This document shows positions 25,954 to 35,726 of a stretch of 64,000 bases of DNA, in pieces. The position numbers and the translations under genes are program-made. The notes beneath the pieces were generated by a model. The model was not told where the DNA came from. It saw nothing but the letters and a program-made list of their open reading frames with translations, and did no database searches. Each line of letters starts with the position of its first letter. Position 1 is the stretch's first letter. This DNA comes from Flavobacterium frigidimaris (lineage in GTDB: Bacteria > Bacteroidota > Bacteroidia > Flavobacteriales > Flavobacteriaceae), in assembly GCA_900129595.1 (NCBI GenBank), contig FQWG01000018.1, forward strand, positions 1-64,000, given 5' to 3'.

Positions 25954-27642
25954 ATGTTGAAAAACAACTTCAGATATATTGCCTTTTTACTTGTATTTTT
26001 AATGTTGAGCTGCGCCAAACGAGGCAGCATTACCGGCGGACTAAAGGACACTCTTGCCCCGGTTTTAAAATACAGCTCGCCAAAAAACATGAGCACGAAC
26101 TTTGAAGGAAACGAAATCATTCTGGGTTTTGATGAATATGTAAAACTTAAAAACTTAAACAAACAGCTTATTATTTCACCTCCAATGAAACATGAGCCGT
26201 TGATCCTGCCAACTACAGCAAGTAAAGTTATTACCATAAAAATAAAAGATACTTTACAGCCCAACACTACCTATAGTTTTAACTTTGGCCAAAGTATTGC
26301 AGACAATAACGAAGGAAACGCAATCAATCAGTTCAAATATATTTTCTCGACAGGGTCTTATATTGATTCACTTTCGATTAGCGGACAAATTAAAGATGCG
26401 TATGAAAAAAACGTAGACAATTTTGTATCAGTGATGCTGTATGAGGTAAATGACACGTATAAAGATTCTCTAATCTACAAACAAAGTCCACGATATATTA
26501 CGAATACTTTAGACAGTTTAAGAACTTTTAAATTAGAAAATCTAAAAGCCGGAAAATACCTGCTGGTTGCACTAAAAGACAAAGGTGCAAACAACCGATA
26601 CAATCCAAAAGATGATAAAATTGGATTTCTTAAACATTACATTACTGTACCAAATGACACTGTATTTGAATTGGAATTATTCAAAGAAACGCTTCCGTTA
26701 AAAGCATTCAAACCCATTCAGGCATCAGGAAACAGAGTATACCTTCCTTATGAAGGCAAACAAAACTTTAAACTTTCTAAACCTAAAATTGTCCTTAAAC
26801 ACAACAACGATGTTTTAGAAACTATTGTGACCGCTTTTCCTAAAAAAGACTCTTTGCAGGTTTGGTTCAAGCCAATAAAAGCAGATTCTCTGGCAATGGA
26901 AATCAGCAAGGACAATTACAACAAAAAGTTTACTTTCAAGATCAAAGATCAAAAGAAAGACACTCTTAATATTACTGCATTACAAAACGGAGTTCTGAAT
27001 TTCAGGGATAAATTTACCTTAGAATCAGCAACACCATTGGTAAAATTTGACAAATCAAAAATCAGATTGGTCAACAAAGATTCTGTAGCGGTAGATTTTA
27101 CGACAGAATACGACGAGTTTGAACAAAAATTATATGTAGATTTCAAAAAAGAACCGGTCGACAAATATAATATTACCTTTTTCCCGGGCGCTTTGACTGA
27201 TTTTTACGAAAAGACAAACGACACGCTTGCTTATAAATTAACTACAAAAGAATATGCTGATTACGGAAACCTGGTATTGAATCTGCGAAACGTAAAACGC
27301 TACCCGATAATTGTTGAGATCACCAATAAAAAAGGAGATGTTGTACTGGCCAGTGCGTATTCTGAAGAAAGCACAAAAATAAGCTTTGACTTATTACAAC
27401 CTGAAGCTTTTACGGTGAGAATAATCTACGACGACAATAAAAACAAAATGTACGACGCAGGTAACTTCCTCAACAAAACCTATTCTGAAGAGGTGTTTTA
27501 TTACCAAAAAGAAGTCGATGTCAGAACAAACTGGGATGTAGATGAAACCATTGATCTAAGCGTTCCATTTAATCCTGAAGTTGAGAAGAAACTAGTCGAT
27601 AAGAAGAAAAAAGAGGATGCCAAGAAAAGAAAAGCATTCTAG
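25954..27642 (+). CDS. lipoprotein with N-terminal Ig-like (SbsA/Big_5) domain
   Basis: The ATG at 25954 is preferred over a GTG at 25930 because it gives a proper lipoprotein signal, MLKNNFRYIAFLLVFLMLSC, with lipidated Cys20. The 562-residue protein begins with an Ig-like domain (LKYSSPKNMSTNFEGNEI, LQPNTTYSFNFGQSIADN), typical of Big_5/SbsA-Ig lipoproteins common in Bacteroidota. Further beta-sandwich repeats follow, and the C-terminus is Lys-rich (KKLVDKKKKEDAKKRKAF). The role is unknown; an envelope scaffold is plausible. Its stop overlaps the convergent amidase gene by 4 bases. Confidence 0.8.
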   Translation: MLKNNFRYIAFLLVFLMLSCAKRGSITGGLKDTLAPVLKYSSPKNMSTNFEGNEIILGFDEYVKLKNLNKQLIISPPMKHEPLILPTTASKVITIKIKDTLQPNTTYSFNFGQSIADNNEGNAINQFKYIFSTGSYIDSLSISGQIKDAYEKNVDNFVSVMLYEVNDTYKDSLIYKQSPRYITNTLDSLRTFKLENLKAGKYLLVALKDKGANNRYNPKDDKIGFLKHYITVPNDTVFELELFKETLPLKAFKPIQASGNRVYLPYEGKQNFKLSKPKIVLKHNNDVLETIVTAFPKKDSLQVWFKPIKADSLAMEISKDNYNKKFTFKIKDQKKDTLNITALQNGVLNFRDKFTLESATPLVKFDKSKIRLVNKDSVAVDFTTEYDEFEQKLYVDFKKEPVDKYNITFFPGALTDFYEKTNDTLAYKLTTKEYADYGNLVLNLRNVKRYPIIVEITNKKGDVVLASAYSEESTKISFDLLQPEAFTVRIIYDDNKNKMYDAGNFLNKTYSEEVFYYQKEVDVRTNWDVDETIDLSVPFNPEVEKKLVDKKKKEDAKKRKAF

Positions 27643-28406
27643 ATTTTAACCTCAAATATATCTTTATCACTTAAGAAATCGAGCTTTTTACGAGTTTCCA
27701 ACATGACTTCTTTGTCTAGTTCAACAACAAAGACAGCTTCTGTTTCTTGAGGTTCCAGAATAAAATTCCCTAAAAAATCAACTACTTGCGAATGTCCTGT
27801 GTGTTCGTAATTATTGGCGTCGAGCCCTACCCTGTTTACACCAACGACATAACTTAAATTTTCGATGGCTCTTGCTTTCAGCAAAGAGTCCCAGGCATTG
27901 GTGCGTACTTTTGGCCAGTTGGCCACATATAACAGCAAGTCATAATTTTCGACATTTCTCGCAAAAACCGGAAATCTTAAGTCATAACAAACTTGCAGAC
28001 AAATCTTCCAGTTCAGATACTCTACGATTACCTTTTCGTTCCCGCTGGTATAGCATTTATCTTCGCCGGCAAGCGAGAACAAATGACGCTTGTCATAATG
28101 CTGAATTTCGCCGGACGGAAAAACAAATAACATTCTGTTATAATATTTATCATTCTCCAGAATAATTAAACTTCCCGTAATGGCAAAGTTTTTTTGTTTG
28201 GCTAAAGATTGCAGCCACAACACGGTTTCCCCCTGCATGGTTTCAGCAACTTCTGGCGCGTTCATGGTAAATCCTGTTGAAAACATTTCGGGAAGCACGA
28301 CTAAATTAACTCCTGAATCGATCTGATTTATTTTCGATTCAAAGCTTTTTCTGTTTTTAGAAGCGTCTTCCCAGTAAAGATCCGATTGAATAAGTGCTAT
28401 TTTCAT
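27639..28406 (-). CDS. nitrilase-superfamily amidohydrolase (omega-amidase/YafV-like)
   Basis: The 255-residue carbon-nitrogen hydrolase has the Glu-Lys-Cys triad of the nitrilase fold: Glu in VVLPEMFSTGF, Lys in YDKRHLFSLAGE and Cys in LQVCYDLRFPVF. The combination LPEMFSTGF and DLRFPVF matches the YafV/omega-amidase branch, which hydrolyses alpha-ketoglutaramate and similar omega-amides in metabolite repair. No signal peptide is present, so it acts in the cytoplasm. It converges on the Ig-like lipoprotein gene. Confidence 0.88.
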   Translation of the reverse strand: MKIALIQSDLYWEDASKNRKSFESKINQIDSGVNLVVLPEMFSTGFTMNAPEVAETMQGETVLWLQSLAKQKNFAITGSLIILENDKYYNRMLFVFPSGEIQHYDKRHLFSLAGEDKCYTSGNEKVIVEYLNWKICLQVCYDLRFPVFARNVENYDLLLYVANWPKVRTNAWDSLLKARAIENLSYVVGVNRVGLDANNYEHTGHSQVVDFLGNFILEPQETEAVFVVELDKEVMLETRKKLDFLSDKDIFEVKI

Positions 28407-28534
28407 CTCTCAAAAATACGAATTTTAAGATTAAAATAGATTTTCCTAAAAAAAGCATAATCTGCAAAATTTTCTCAAAACACCAAGAAAAACAGCCCGT
28501 ATTTTAGATATTAAAAATACTTCACGAAAAAATA

Positions 28535-28572
28535 TTGCAAAAAATATGCTATTTATGCAAAAAATATGCAAA
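28535..28572. promoter_or_regulatory. two tandem candidate operators upstream of susC
   Basis: TGCAAAAAATATGC occurs at 28536-28549 and again at 28556-28569, exactly 20 bases apart and just upstream of the susC -7 box. Within each, TGC repeats at a spacing of 11 bases. The same TGC-N8-TGC pattern occurs at 40635-40648 before the hexosaminidase gene and at 40546-40559 before the DeoR gene. It is a candidate binding site for that DeoR regulator. Confidence 0.45.
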
Positions 28573-28589
28573 TGTGAAAAATAAATTTT

Positions 28590-28597
28590 TATATTTG
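28590..28597 (+). promoter_or_regulatory. -7 box of susC
   Basis: TATATTTG matches TAnnTTTG, 43 bases before the preferred susC start at 28640 and 20 bases after the tandem candidate operators, a position where a bound regulator could block or aid polymerase. Confidence 0.45.
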
Positions 28598-28639
28598 ATC
28601 GCCAATAAAAACCAAAAAAAACATGAAAACCACAGAATT

Positions 28640-31600
28640 ATGAAAACAAAGCTAATTTCATTAGTGTTTATTGGGGGGATGATCTTCTCAGCAAATGCAA
28701 AAGAGACCGCAATTAAAAAGCACCTTTTTGAACAAAAAAGCAATCAGACGGAAATTTCGGGCCAGGTACTTGGTCAGGACGACGGAATGCCAATTGCCGG
28801 AGCAACAATTTACTCCAAAAGCAATAGCAAAATAGCTACTATAACAGATGAAAACGGAAAATTTAAACTCAATGTTCCGGAAAATGAAACTCACATCATC
28901 ATCAGCTACATGGGTTACGCCACTTTAGAATATAAACTAGACAATACACAGGATTTAATTATTAACCTGAAATCAGCTGAAAATGTTTTAGATCAGGTTT
29001 TGGTAACTGCATTAGGAGTTAAAAAAAGCAGCAAATCTGTTGCTTATGCAGTTACAGAATTGAAAGGAACTGAATTTACAAAAGCCAAGGAAACCAATAT
29101 CGCCAATGCCTTAGTGGGAAAAATTGCCGGTGTAAACGTGAGCAGTACGGCAACCGGACCAAATGGTTCAAGCAGGGTTGTTATTAGAGGAAATGGTTCG
29201 CTAAACGGAAATAACCAGCCGATGTACGTGGTAAATGATTTACCAATTGACAATACACAACTGAACTTACCTGGAATTGGCAACGGACCGGGATCAACAA
29301 GAATAAATGTTGACCGAGGTGACGGAACCTCTGTTATCAATGCTGATGACATTAAAACCATAACCGTTTTGAAAGGTGGAACTGCCGCTGCATTATACGG
29401 CGCAAATGCTGCAAACGGGGTTATCCTGATCCAGACGAAAAGAGGAGCTGCTCAAAAAGGAATTGGGGTAGATTATAATACTTCATTTACTTTCGAAACA
29501 CCATCGATCATACCAGATTGGCAGTATGAATACGGCTCAGGGGCAAATGGAAAAAAACCAACCAATCAGGCAGAAGCCATTGCTGACGGCCGCTGGTCGT
29601 GGGGAGCTAAAATTGACGGAACGGACGTTGTTCAGTTTGATGGCGTGGCAAGACCGTATGTTGCACAGAAAAACAACATTAAAAATTTCTACAACACAGG
29701 AACAACTTTTATCAATTCCCTTGCTTTATCAGGAGGAAATGAAAAAGCAACGGGACGTCTTTCGTTTTCAAACATGGAGAATAAAGGTGTTGTACCCAAC
29801 TCTGATTTTAACCGCAAAAGCATCAATATTGCCAGTAATGTAAACTTAACAAACTGGTTGAAATTTGATGTTGTGGCACAATACAATTTAGAAAAATCAA
29901 ACAACAGAACCACAGTATCTGATGCTGAAGCAAACCCAAACTGGGGAACTTATATGATCGCTAATACGGTTGACATTAGAAATCTTGCTCCCGGATATGA
30001 CGAAAATGGAATTGAAGAAGCATGGAATCCGGTTGCAGTAGCAACAAACCCTTATTTTGTGGTTAATAAAATTAAAAATAACGATACTAAAAATCGTTTT
30101 ATCGGAATGCTGAATGTAAAACTGAACTTTACACCGGAATTATTTCTTCAGGGTAGAATTGGGCAGGATTTTACAGATTATGAATTCTTCGGATACATCC
30201 CAAAAACGACTTTAAACAATCCCGTTGGATATGCACAAGGTTCAAGAGTTAAAATATCCAATCTGAATTCTGAAGCTATTCTTAATTATACGAAGAAAAA
30301 TATCATTGATGATTTCTCTTTAAATGCTTTAATCGGAGTGAACTCGCGTACCAATCTAAGAGACGAAACCAGATTTGAAGGTTCTAATTTTGTCTTAGAT
30401 AATTTTTATGCCATCAGTAATTTATCAACGCTTACCTATAGCTATCCGTACGGAAAAACAAAAACAAATTCAGTTTACGGAGCCGCAGATTTTGACTATA
30501 AAAATATTGTATTTTTAAATATTACAGGCCGTCAGGATTGGTTTTCTACGCTTTCTAAAGAAAACAATACTGTCTTTTATCCTTCGGTTGGAACCGCCAT
30601 TATCTTATCTGATATCGTAACAATGCCTGACTTTATTTCATTTGCCAAACTAAGAAGTTCATGGGCACAAGTGGGTGGCGCAACACCGGATCCTTATGCA
30701 TTGAATCAATCGTATTCTATGGTTCAGGGCGGACATAACGGTCAGCAATTGCAGGGACCAACAAGTTCCAGAGTGCCAAATCCAACTTTAAGTCCGTTGA
30801 CTTCTACAACATTTGAGATTGGTACGGATTTAGGATTTTTCCGCAATCGCTTAAATCTTGATTTAGCATTTTACAACCGTGCTACCACAAATGATATTGT
30901 CGAAACTACTATCTCTAACGCTTCAGGATCAAGCACCGCTTTATTGAATCTTGGAAAAATGAGAAACAAAGGGGTTGAATTTTTATTGAGTGGAAAAATC
31001 ATTAATTCTGAAAATTTCTCCTGGGATGCAAGTTTCAACGGATCTTATAACCAAAATACAGTTGAAGCGCTTACAGATCAGCTGAATTCTATTACTATGG
31101 CAACTGCCGTAAACGGATATGTAACGATAACAAGTGATGTTGGCCGTCCATATAGTATTATAAAAGGATACAAACCACGTGTAGATGCAAACGGAAATAC
31201 AGTTTATAATGTAAGCGGCGGTTCAGCAACCGTAGCACAAGGACCTCTTCAGGAATTAGGTCAGGGAGTGCATCCCTGGGCAGCAGGAATCAGCAATGAA
31301 TTCAAATACAAAAACATCTCATTCAGCTTTTTGATCGATGGTAAATTTGGAGGAAGCTTATATTCCGGAACTGATTTGTACGGAACTCGTATGGGATTAA
31401 CAAAATTAACGCTTGAAGGCCGCGAAAACGGTTTACCAATAAAAGGTGTTGACACAAACGGAAATCCGGTTGATATGGTGATTGCTCCTGAAAACTTAAG
31501 AACGTATTATGATGGCTTAAGAAACATTTCATCCACTTTTATTTATGATGCAAGTTTTGTAAAACTAAGACAGGTAATCCTTGGTTACGACCTTCCAATT

Positions 31601-31795
31601 CAAAGAATAAAAGGATTATCAAAACTTCAAAGTGCTTCTGTTTCATTTGTAGCAAGAAACTTATTCATTCTTTACAAGAAAACACCAAACGTAGATCCGG
31701 AATCTGTATTTAGTGCAGGAAATGCACAAGGTGTAGAACAATTTGGAGTGCCAAAAACCAGAAGTTTCGGTTTAAGTTTAAATGTCAAATTTTAA
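28640..31795 (+). CDS. SusC/RagA-family TonB-linked outer-membrane transporter
   Basis: With the ATG at 28640 the product is 1051 residues and has a clean signal peptide (MKTKLISLVFIGGMIFSANA); the longer frame from 28535 runs through the promoter. A carboxypeptidase-regulatory-like domain follows (EISGQVLGQDDGMPIAGATI). The SusC plug begins at LDQVLVTALGVKKSSKSVAYA and contains the family hallmark YVVNDLPIDN and LKGGTAAALYGANAANGVIL. A beta-barrel runs to the terminal FGLSLNVKF. It should import an oligomeric nutrient bound by the SusD partner encoded 34 bases downstream. Confidence 0.95.
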   Translation: MKTKLISLVFIGGMIFSANAKETAIKKHLFEQKSNQTEISGQVLGQDDGMPIAGATIYSKSNSKIATITDENGKFKLNVPENETHIIISYMGYATLEYKLDNTQDLIINLKSAENVLDQVLVTALGVKKSSKSVAYAVTELKGTEFTKAKETNIANALVGKIAGVNVSSTATGPNGSSRVVIRGNGSLNGNNQPMYVVNDLPIDNTQLNLPGIGNGPGSTRINVDRGDGTSVINADDIKTITVLKGGTAAALYGANAANGVILIQTKRGAAQKGIGVDYNTSFTFETPSIIPDWQYEYGSGANGKKPTNQAEAIADGRWSWGAKIDGTDVVQFDGVARPYVAQKNNIKNFYNTGTTFINSLALSGGNEKATGRLSFSNMENKGVVPNSDFNRKSINIASNVNLTNWLKFDVVAQYNLEKSNNRTTVSDAEANPNWGTYMIANTVDIRNLAPGYDENGIEEAWNPVAVATNPYFVVNKIKNNDTKNRFIGMLNVKLNFTPELFLQGRIGQDFTDYEFFGYIPKTTLNNPVGYAQGSRVKISNLNSEAILNYTKKNIIDDFSLNALIGVNSRTNLRDETRFEGSNFVLDNFYAISNLSTLTYSYPYGKTKTNSVYGAADFDYKNIVFLNITGRQDWFSTLSKENNTVFYPSVGTAIILSDIVTMPDFISFAKLRSSWAQVGGATPDPYALNQSYSMVQGGHNGQQLQGPTSSRVPNPTLSPLTSTTFEIGTDLGFFRNRLNLDLAFYNRATTNDIVETTISNASGSSTALLNLGKMRNKGVEFLLSGKIINSENFSWDASFNGSYNQNTVEALTDQLNSITMATAVNGYVTITSDVGRPYSIIKGYKPRVDANGNTVYNVSGGSATVAQGPLQELGQGVHPWAAGISNEFKYKNISFSFLIDGKFGGSLYSGTDLYGTRMGLTKLTLEGRENGLPIKGVDTNGNPVDMVIAPENLRTYYDGLRNISSTFIYDASFVKLRQVILGYDLPIQRIKGLSKLQSASVSFVARNLFILYKKTPNVDPESVFSAGNAQGVEQFGVPKTRSFGLSLNVKF

Positions 31796-31829
31796 ACGCA
31801 CTTAATTGATAATTTTTAAATTAAAAGAC

Positions 31830-33362
31830 ATGAAAAAGATCACCATTTTATATATCGCAGGAATACTTTTAGGAAGTATGTCATCCTGTACCAAGGATTT
31901 TGAAGAAATAAATACCAACCCGAATGTGGTTGACAAACCAAATCCGAATTACATTTTCAGTAAAGCACAATTGGACGGCCTGAATAATAATTACTTTTTC
32001 ACCAACATTCTGGAATGTGGCGGAATGATTCAGCATTATGCTACATATAAAGAAGCTTCGGGCGTTGGAGATAAATATTTAAGCAATGAAGTTTACTTTT
32101 CAGCCTATTTCAATCAGCTCTATCCAACAGCTTTAAATGAAACTGAAATTGTAATTAATGCCTTAAAAGCAAATCCAAATGATAGTAATAAATTAAATAT
32201 TGCGCGAATCTGGAAAGCTTATTTGTATCATAAAGCAACAGATTTATATGGAGACATTCCATATTCAGATGCTGCAAAAGCAATTACGTCACAAGTTTTT
32301 CTTCCAAAATATGACACTCAGGAATTCATTTACAAAGATTTATTAAAAGAACTGGATGAAGCCGCCATTGCATTAGATCCTGCCAAACCAAGTTTTGGTA
32401 AAGCTGATTTTATCTATGACGGGGATGTCGCAAAATGGAAAAAATTCTCTTACTCTTTAATGCTTCGCTTAGGATTAAGATTAAGTAAAGTTGATCCTGC
32501 CTTATCAAAAACATGGGTAACTAAAGCCATTGCCGGCGGAGTAATTTTGAACGGAAGTGATAATGCGATCATGGATTATACTGACGGACCAAATGATTTC
32601 AATAAAAACCCGGTTGGTTTTGATGCCAGAAGACAAGATTTTACAGCGGGATCTTACGGGCAAAAAAATGTTGAAGGAGGAAAATTATCCAAAACGTTCA
32701 TTGATTTATTAAAAAATACTGCCGATCCAAGAATCAGTGTTTATTCAGGTGTTTGGCAAGGAACAACACAAAATACTTCTCTTGCCATTCAGAAAGGTTT
32801 CCCTAACGGAACAAAAACAGCTCCAACAGCAGTGGAACAAGGCACTTATTCTGAGCCGAATCAAAGTACTGTTTTTAAATACGATGCGCCACTTGTACTT
32901 TTAAGCAATGCCGAAACAAATTTATATTTAGCCGAAGCTGCAGCAAGAGGATGGTACACCAATGAAACCGACAAAGATTTATATGAAAAAGGAGTAAAAG
33001 CTTCTTTCCTAAACATGGGAATTTACGGCGCAGCGTATGCTATTACAGATGCAACTGCTTATTTAACCCTTAATCCGTACAACGCGGCAGGATCTTTTGA
33101 AGCTAAAATGAGTCAGATTCATACTCAGATTTATGTTGCCTTATTTGTAGATGAAGAAGAGGTTTACGCCAACTGGAGAAGAACGGGTTATCCTGTTTTA
33201 GTTCCTGTAAACTTTCCGGGCAATGTTACAAATGGCACAATTCCAAGACGTTTGAAATACTCGACCAGTGAATATTCAGTGAATTCTGCTAACTTAGCTG
33301 AAGCGGTTAAACGTCAGGGAGAAGATAGTTTTACAACCAGAATGTGGTGGGATAAACAATAA
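31830..33362 (+). CDS. SusD/RagB-family nutrient-binding lipoprotein
   Basis: The ATG at 31830 gives a lipoprotein signal with lipidated Cys20 (GILLGSMSSC) followed by TKDFEEINTNPN, the standard SusD start. The 510 residues match the SusD-like_2 group, with helical TPR regions (IARIWKAYLYHKATDLYGDI), LLSNAETNLYLAEAAARGW and the ending NWRRTGYPVLVP. SusD proteins lid the SusC barrel and bind the substrate at the cell surface. Ligand type cannot be read directly; context suggests an amino-sugar glycan or peptidoglycan-related material. Confidence 0.95.
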   Translation: MKKITILYIAGILLGSMSSCTKDFEEINTNPNVVDKPNPNYIFSKAQLDGLNNNYFFTNILECGGMIQHYATYKEASGVGDKYLSNEVYFSAYFNQLYPTALNETEIVINALKANPNDSNKLNIARIWKAYLYHKATDLYGDIPYSDAAKAITSQVFLPKYDTQEFIYKDLLKELDEAAIALDPAKPSFGKADFIYDGDVAKWKKFSYSLMLRLGLRLSKVDPALSKTWVTKAIAGGVILNGSDNAIMDYTDGPNDFNKNPVGFDARRQDFTAGSYGQKNVEGGKLSKTFIDLLKNTADPRISVYSGVWQGTTQNTSLAIQKGFPNGTKTAPTAVEQGTYSEPNQSTVFKYDAPLVLLSNAETNLYLAEAAARGWYTNETDKDLYEKGVKASFLNMGIYGAAYAITDATAYLTLNPYNAAGSFEAKMSQIHTQIYVALFVDEEEVYANWRRTGYPVLVPVNFPGNVTNGTIPRRLKYSTSEYSVNSANLAEAVKRQGEDSFTTRMWWDKQ

Positions 33363-33376
33363 TTAAAGAATTAAAA

Positions 33377-33532
33377 TGTGCCTTTAGGCACTTAATATTG
33401 GTAGAGAACAAACATGAATCAGAATATCCGGCGTGCCGTAGGTACGCGATAATCATTGTTTTGTTGCGTACCTACGGCACGCCAACGAATTTCAAACCTA
33501 ATGACTACCAATATTACGTACCTAACGGCACA
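33377..33532. repeat. nested inverted-repeat element between susD and the permease gene
   Basis: Outer arms 33378-33403 and 33506-33531 pair at 23 of 26 positions (GTGCCTTTAGGCACTTAATA versus its complement). Inner arms 33430-33447 and 33466-33483 pair perfectly over 18 bases (GGCGTGCCGTAGGTACGC), with an 18-base loop. The whole 156-base unit could fold into a long hairpin in RNA or a cruciform in DNA. Such a structure may reduce read-through from susCD into the downstream metabolic genes or protect the 3' end of susCD mRNA. Confidence 0.8.
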
Positions 33533-33580
33533 AATTAAAAACCTCAATCGTTAACCGGGATAAATAAATACAAAAAATAA

Positions 33581-34900
33581 ATGAGCATTTTAATTCTTAC
33601 GGCATGCATTGCGTTTTTAATCATTCAGATAGCCTGGCTTAAAATAAATCCGTTTATTGCCTTTATCATAACAGCTTTATTAGCAGGTCTGTTTTTAGGA
33701 CTGCCAATTGCTACTTTGTCACAAACCGTTCAAAAAGGCTTGGGAGAAATGTTAGGATCTATCACTTTGATTATCGTTTTCGGGACCTGTATTGGTAAAC
33801 TTACCGTTTCATCAGGTGCCGCCAATGTTATTGCCAAAACTGTTATGGGATGGACGGGCAGAAAATACGTTCGCCTTGGCTTAATGATTACCGGATTTAT
33901 TGTTGGGATACCACTTTTTTATAGTGTTGGATTTGTTTTGTTAGTACCCTTGATCTTCTCAGTAGCCCATCAATTTAAACTTTCAAAAGTATATCTGGGA
34001 ATCCCAATGCTGGCGTCGCTTTCAGTAGCACACGGTTTTTTGCCGCCGCATCCGTCTCCAATGGCTTTAAGCAGTATTTTAAATGCTGATATCGGACTTG
34101 TTTTAGTCTACGGAATCATCATTGCGATTCCGACCATTTTTATTGCGGGTTTGTTGTTTTCGAATTTATTGAAAAACATCAAAACCGAATCGGATCATGA
34201 AATCCTGAATGTCGAAGAAATCGAAAACGAAGGCAAACAACCTAGTTTTTCCCTAAGTTTATTCTCTGCCTTATTTCCGGTTTTCGGATTAACAGTGACG
34301 TCAATATTACCTATGATTTCTCAAAATGAAACTGTAGTAAATATTTGTAAAACAGTTGGGGAACCAAGCATGATTATGCTGATTTCTCTATTGATTTGTA
34401 CCTACACTCTTGGAATCAGAATGAACAGAAGCATCACATCAGTAATGGATGATTATGCCATTGCGATAAAAGATGTCGCTCTGATTGTTCTCATTGTTGG
34501 TGGAGCCGGAGGTTTAAAAGAAGTCATGATCGTAAGCGGTGTAAACGAAACTATAGTAGCTGCCTTAACACAAATAAACATTCATCCGTATTTATTGGCC
34601 TGGATGATGGCGGCAATCATACGCGTTTGTGTGGGTTCTGCTACAGCAGCCGGATTAATGACTGCCAGCGTTTTATTACCTTTACTACAAACCACCGGAC
34701 TCGACCCTAACTTATTGGTTTTGTCTGTAGGAGCCGGAAGTTTAATGTGCTCCCACGTCAACGATCCAAGCTTTTGGATGTTCAAAGAATATTTTAATAT
34801 CAGCCTGAAAGATACATTCAAATCATGGACTGTCATGGAATCTCTAGTATCTGTTTTAGGAATTATTTTCGTTTTTATTTTAAACTCTATAATACATTAA
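33581..34900 (+). CDS. GntP-family gluconate:H+ symporter
   Basis: The 439-residue inner-membrane protein has about 12 hydrophobic segments and family motifs such as FGTCIGKLTVSSGAANVIA, HGFLPPHPSPMAL and GSLMCSHVNDPSFWMFKEYF. GntP relatives carry gluconate, related sugar acids or D-serine (DsdX), so both readings of this locus (an amino-sugar acid or a D-amino acid) fit. It lies 218 bases after susD, with a nested hairpin between, and only 4 bases before the RidA gene. Confidence 0.92.
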   Translation: MSILILTACIAFLIIQIAWLKINPFIAFIITALLAGLFLGLPIATLSQTVQKGLGEMLGSITLIIVFGTCIGKLTVSSGAANVIAKTVMGWTGRKYVRLGLMITGFIVGIPLFYSVGFVLLVPLIFSVAHQFKLSKVYLGIPMLASLSVAHGFLPPHPSPMALSSILNADIGLVLVYGIIIAIPTIFIAGLLFSNLLKNIKTESDHEILNVEEIENEGKQPSFSLSLFSALFPVFGLTVTSILPMISQNETVVNICKTVGEPSMIMLISLLICTYTLGIRMNRSITSVMDDYAIAIKDVALIVLIVGGAGGLKEVMIVSGVNETIVAALTQINIHPYLLAWMMAAIIRVCVGSATAAGLMTASVLLPLLQTTGLDPNLLVLSVGAGSLMCSHVNDPSFWMFKEYFNISLKDTFKSWTVMESLVSVLGIIFVFILNSIIH

Positions 34901-34904
34901 TATC

Positions 34905-35372
34905 ATGAATTTATTACCACAAGAAAAATTTGAAACATTAGGCTTATCCTTACCACCGGCACCACAACCACTTGGTATTTATAAACCTTATTTAGTTGAT
35001 GGTAAATATTTATACCTTTCAGGTCACGGGCCTGTTAATGACGACAAATCCCTGATCATTGGCCGAATTGGCGATGATATGGATATCGAAGAAGGAAAAT
35101 TAGCAGCGAGACAAGTCGGCTTAACAATGCTTTCTACAATTGTAACCAATTTTGGAAGCCTGAATAAAGTAAAACGTGTTATAAAAGTTTTAGGAATGGT
35201 CAATTGTAATGGCGATTTCCTAAGACATCCTTACGTAATCAACGGCTGCAGTGAATTGTTTGCTGAAGTGTGGGGACAAGAAAACGGAATTGGCGTAAGA
35301 AGCGCCGTAGGAATGGGATCTTTACCGGACAATATTCCTGTTGAAGTTGAAGCTGTTTTCGAATTATATTAA
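34905..35372 (+). CDS. RidA/YjgF-family enamine/imine deaminase
   Basis: The 155-residue protein belongs to the longer YjgF subgroup (start LGLSLPPAPQPLGIYKPYLV). The Arg that binds the substrate carboxylate lies in GVRSAVGMGSLPDNIPVEVE, and the SGHGP loop is also present. RidA enzymes hydrolyse reactive 2-aminoacrylate and related imines released by PLP-dependent dehydratases. Co-location with the D-serine dehydratase-fold enzyme three genes downstream is therefore meaningful. The gene is 4 bases after the permease gene. Confidence 0.93.
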   Translation: MNLLPQEKFETLGLSLPPAPQPLGIYKPYLVDGKYLYLSGHGPVNDDKSLIIGRIGDDMDIEEGKLAARQVGLTMLSTIVTNFGSLNKVKRVIKVLGMVNCNGDFLRHPYVINGCSELFAEVWGQENGIGVRSAVGMGSLPDNIPVEVEAVFELY

Positions 35373-35380
35373 AAAAGATA

Positions 35381-35710
35381 TGCCACAGATTACATGATTA
35401 AAAAGGATTATTTTCTTTTTTGCCACGAATTTCACGAATTTTCACAAATCAGTACGTAAAAATTAATTTGTGGAAATTTGTAGAATTCGAGGTTAGAACT
35501 AATCTGTAGCAAAAAAATTTAAACACATAGAAACATAGATTTTATTGTAACCTATTTAGAGAACATTTAAAAAGCTCGCTTTTACACAGAGCTATATGTG
35601 TATTAATGCAAGTGAAACGCCTACTATGCGGCTACAAAAACTATGTTTCTATGTATTAAAACAATTAAGCGTTAGGTTAATAAATCATTTTAATCTGTGA
35701 AATCTGTGGC
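35381..35710. repeat. composite inverted-repeat region between RidA and kinase genes
   Basis: The 354-base gap carries nested arms. The outermost are TGCCACAGATTACATGATTA (35381-35400) against AAATCATTTTAATCTGTG and AAATCTGTGGCA near 35681-35710. Inner arms ACATAGAAACATAG (35525-35538) and CTATGTTTCTATGT (35641-35654) are perfect. Another pair is near 35423-35490 (CACGAATTTTCACAAAT / ATTTGTGGAAATTTG). A TGCCACAGATTAAAGGATT relative lies at about 54381. No reading frame is supported. Confidence 0.65.
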
Positions 35711-35726
35711 AAAAAAAACAACAACC

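Noticed and set aside
28535..28639. Longer N-terminus for the SusC protein
   Set aside because: It would translate through the candidate operators and -7 box and would bury the signal peptide; the ATG at 28640 gives a normal one.
29526..29843. 105-residue frame inside susC
   Set aside because: It is a shadow in another frame of the SusC reading frame and has no independent support.
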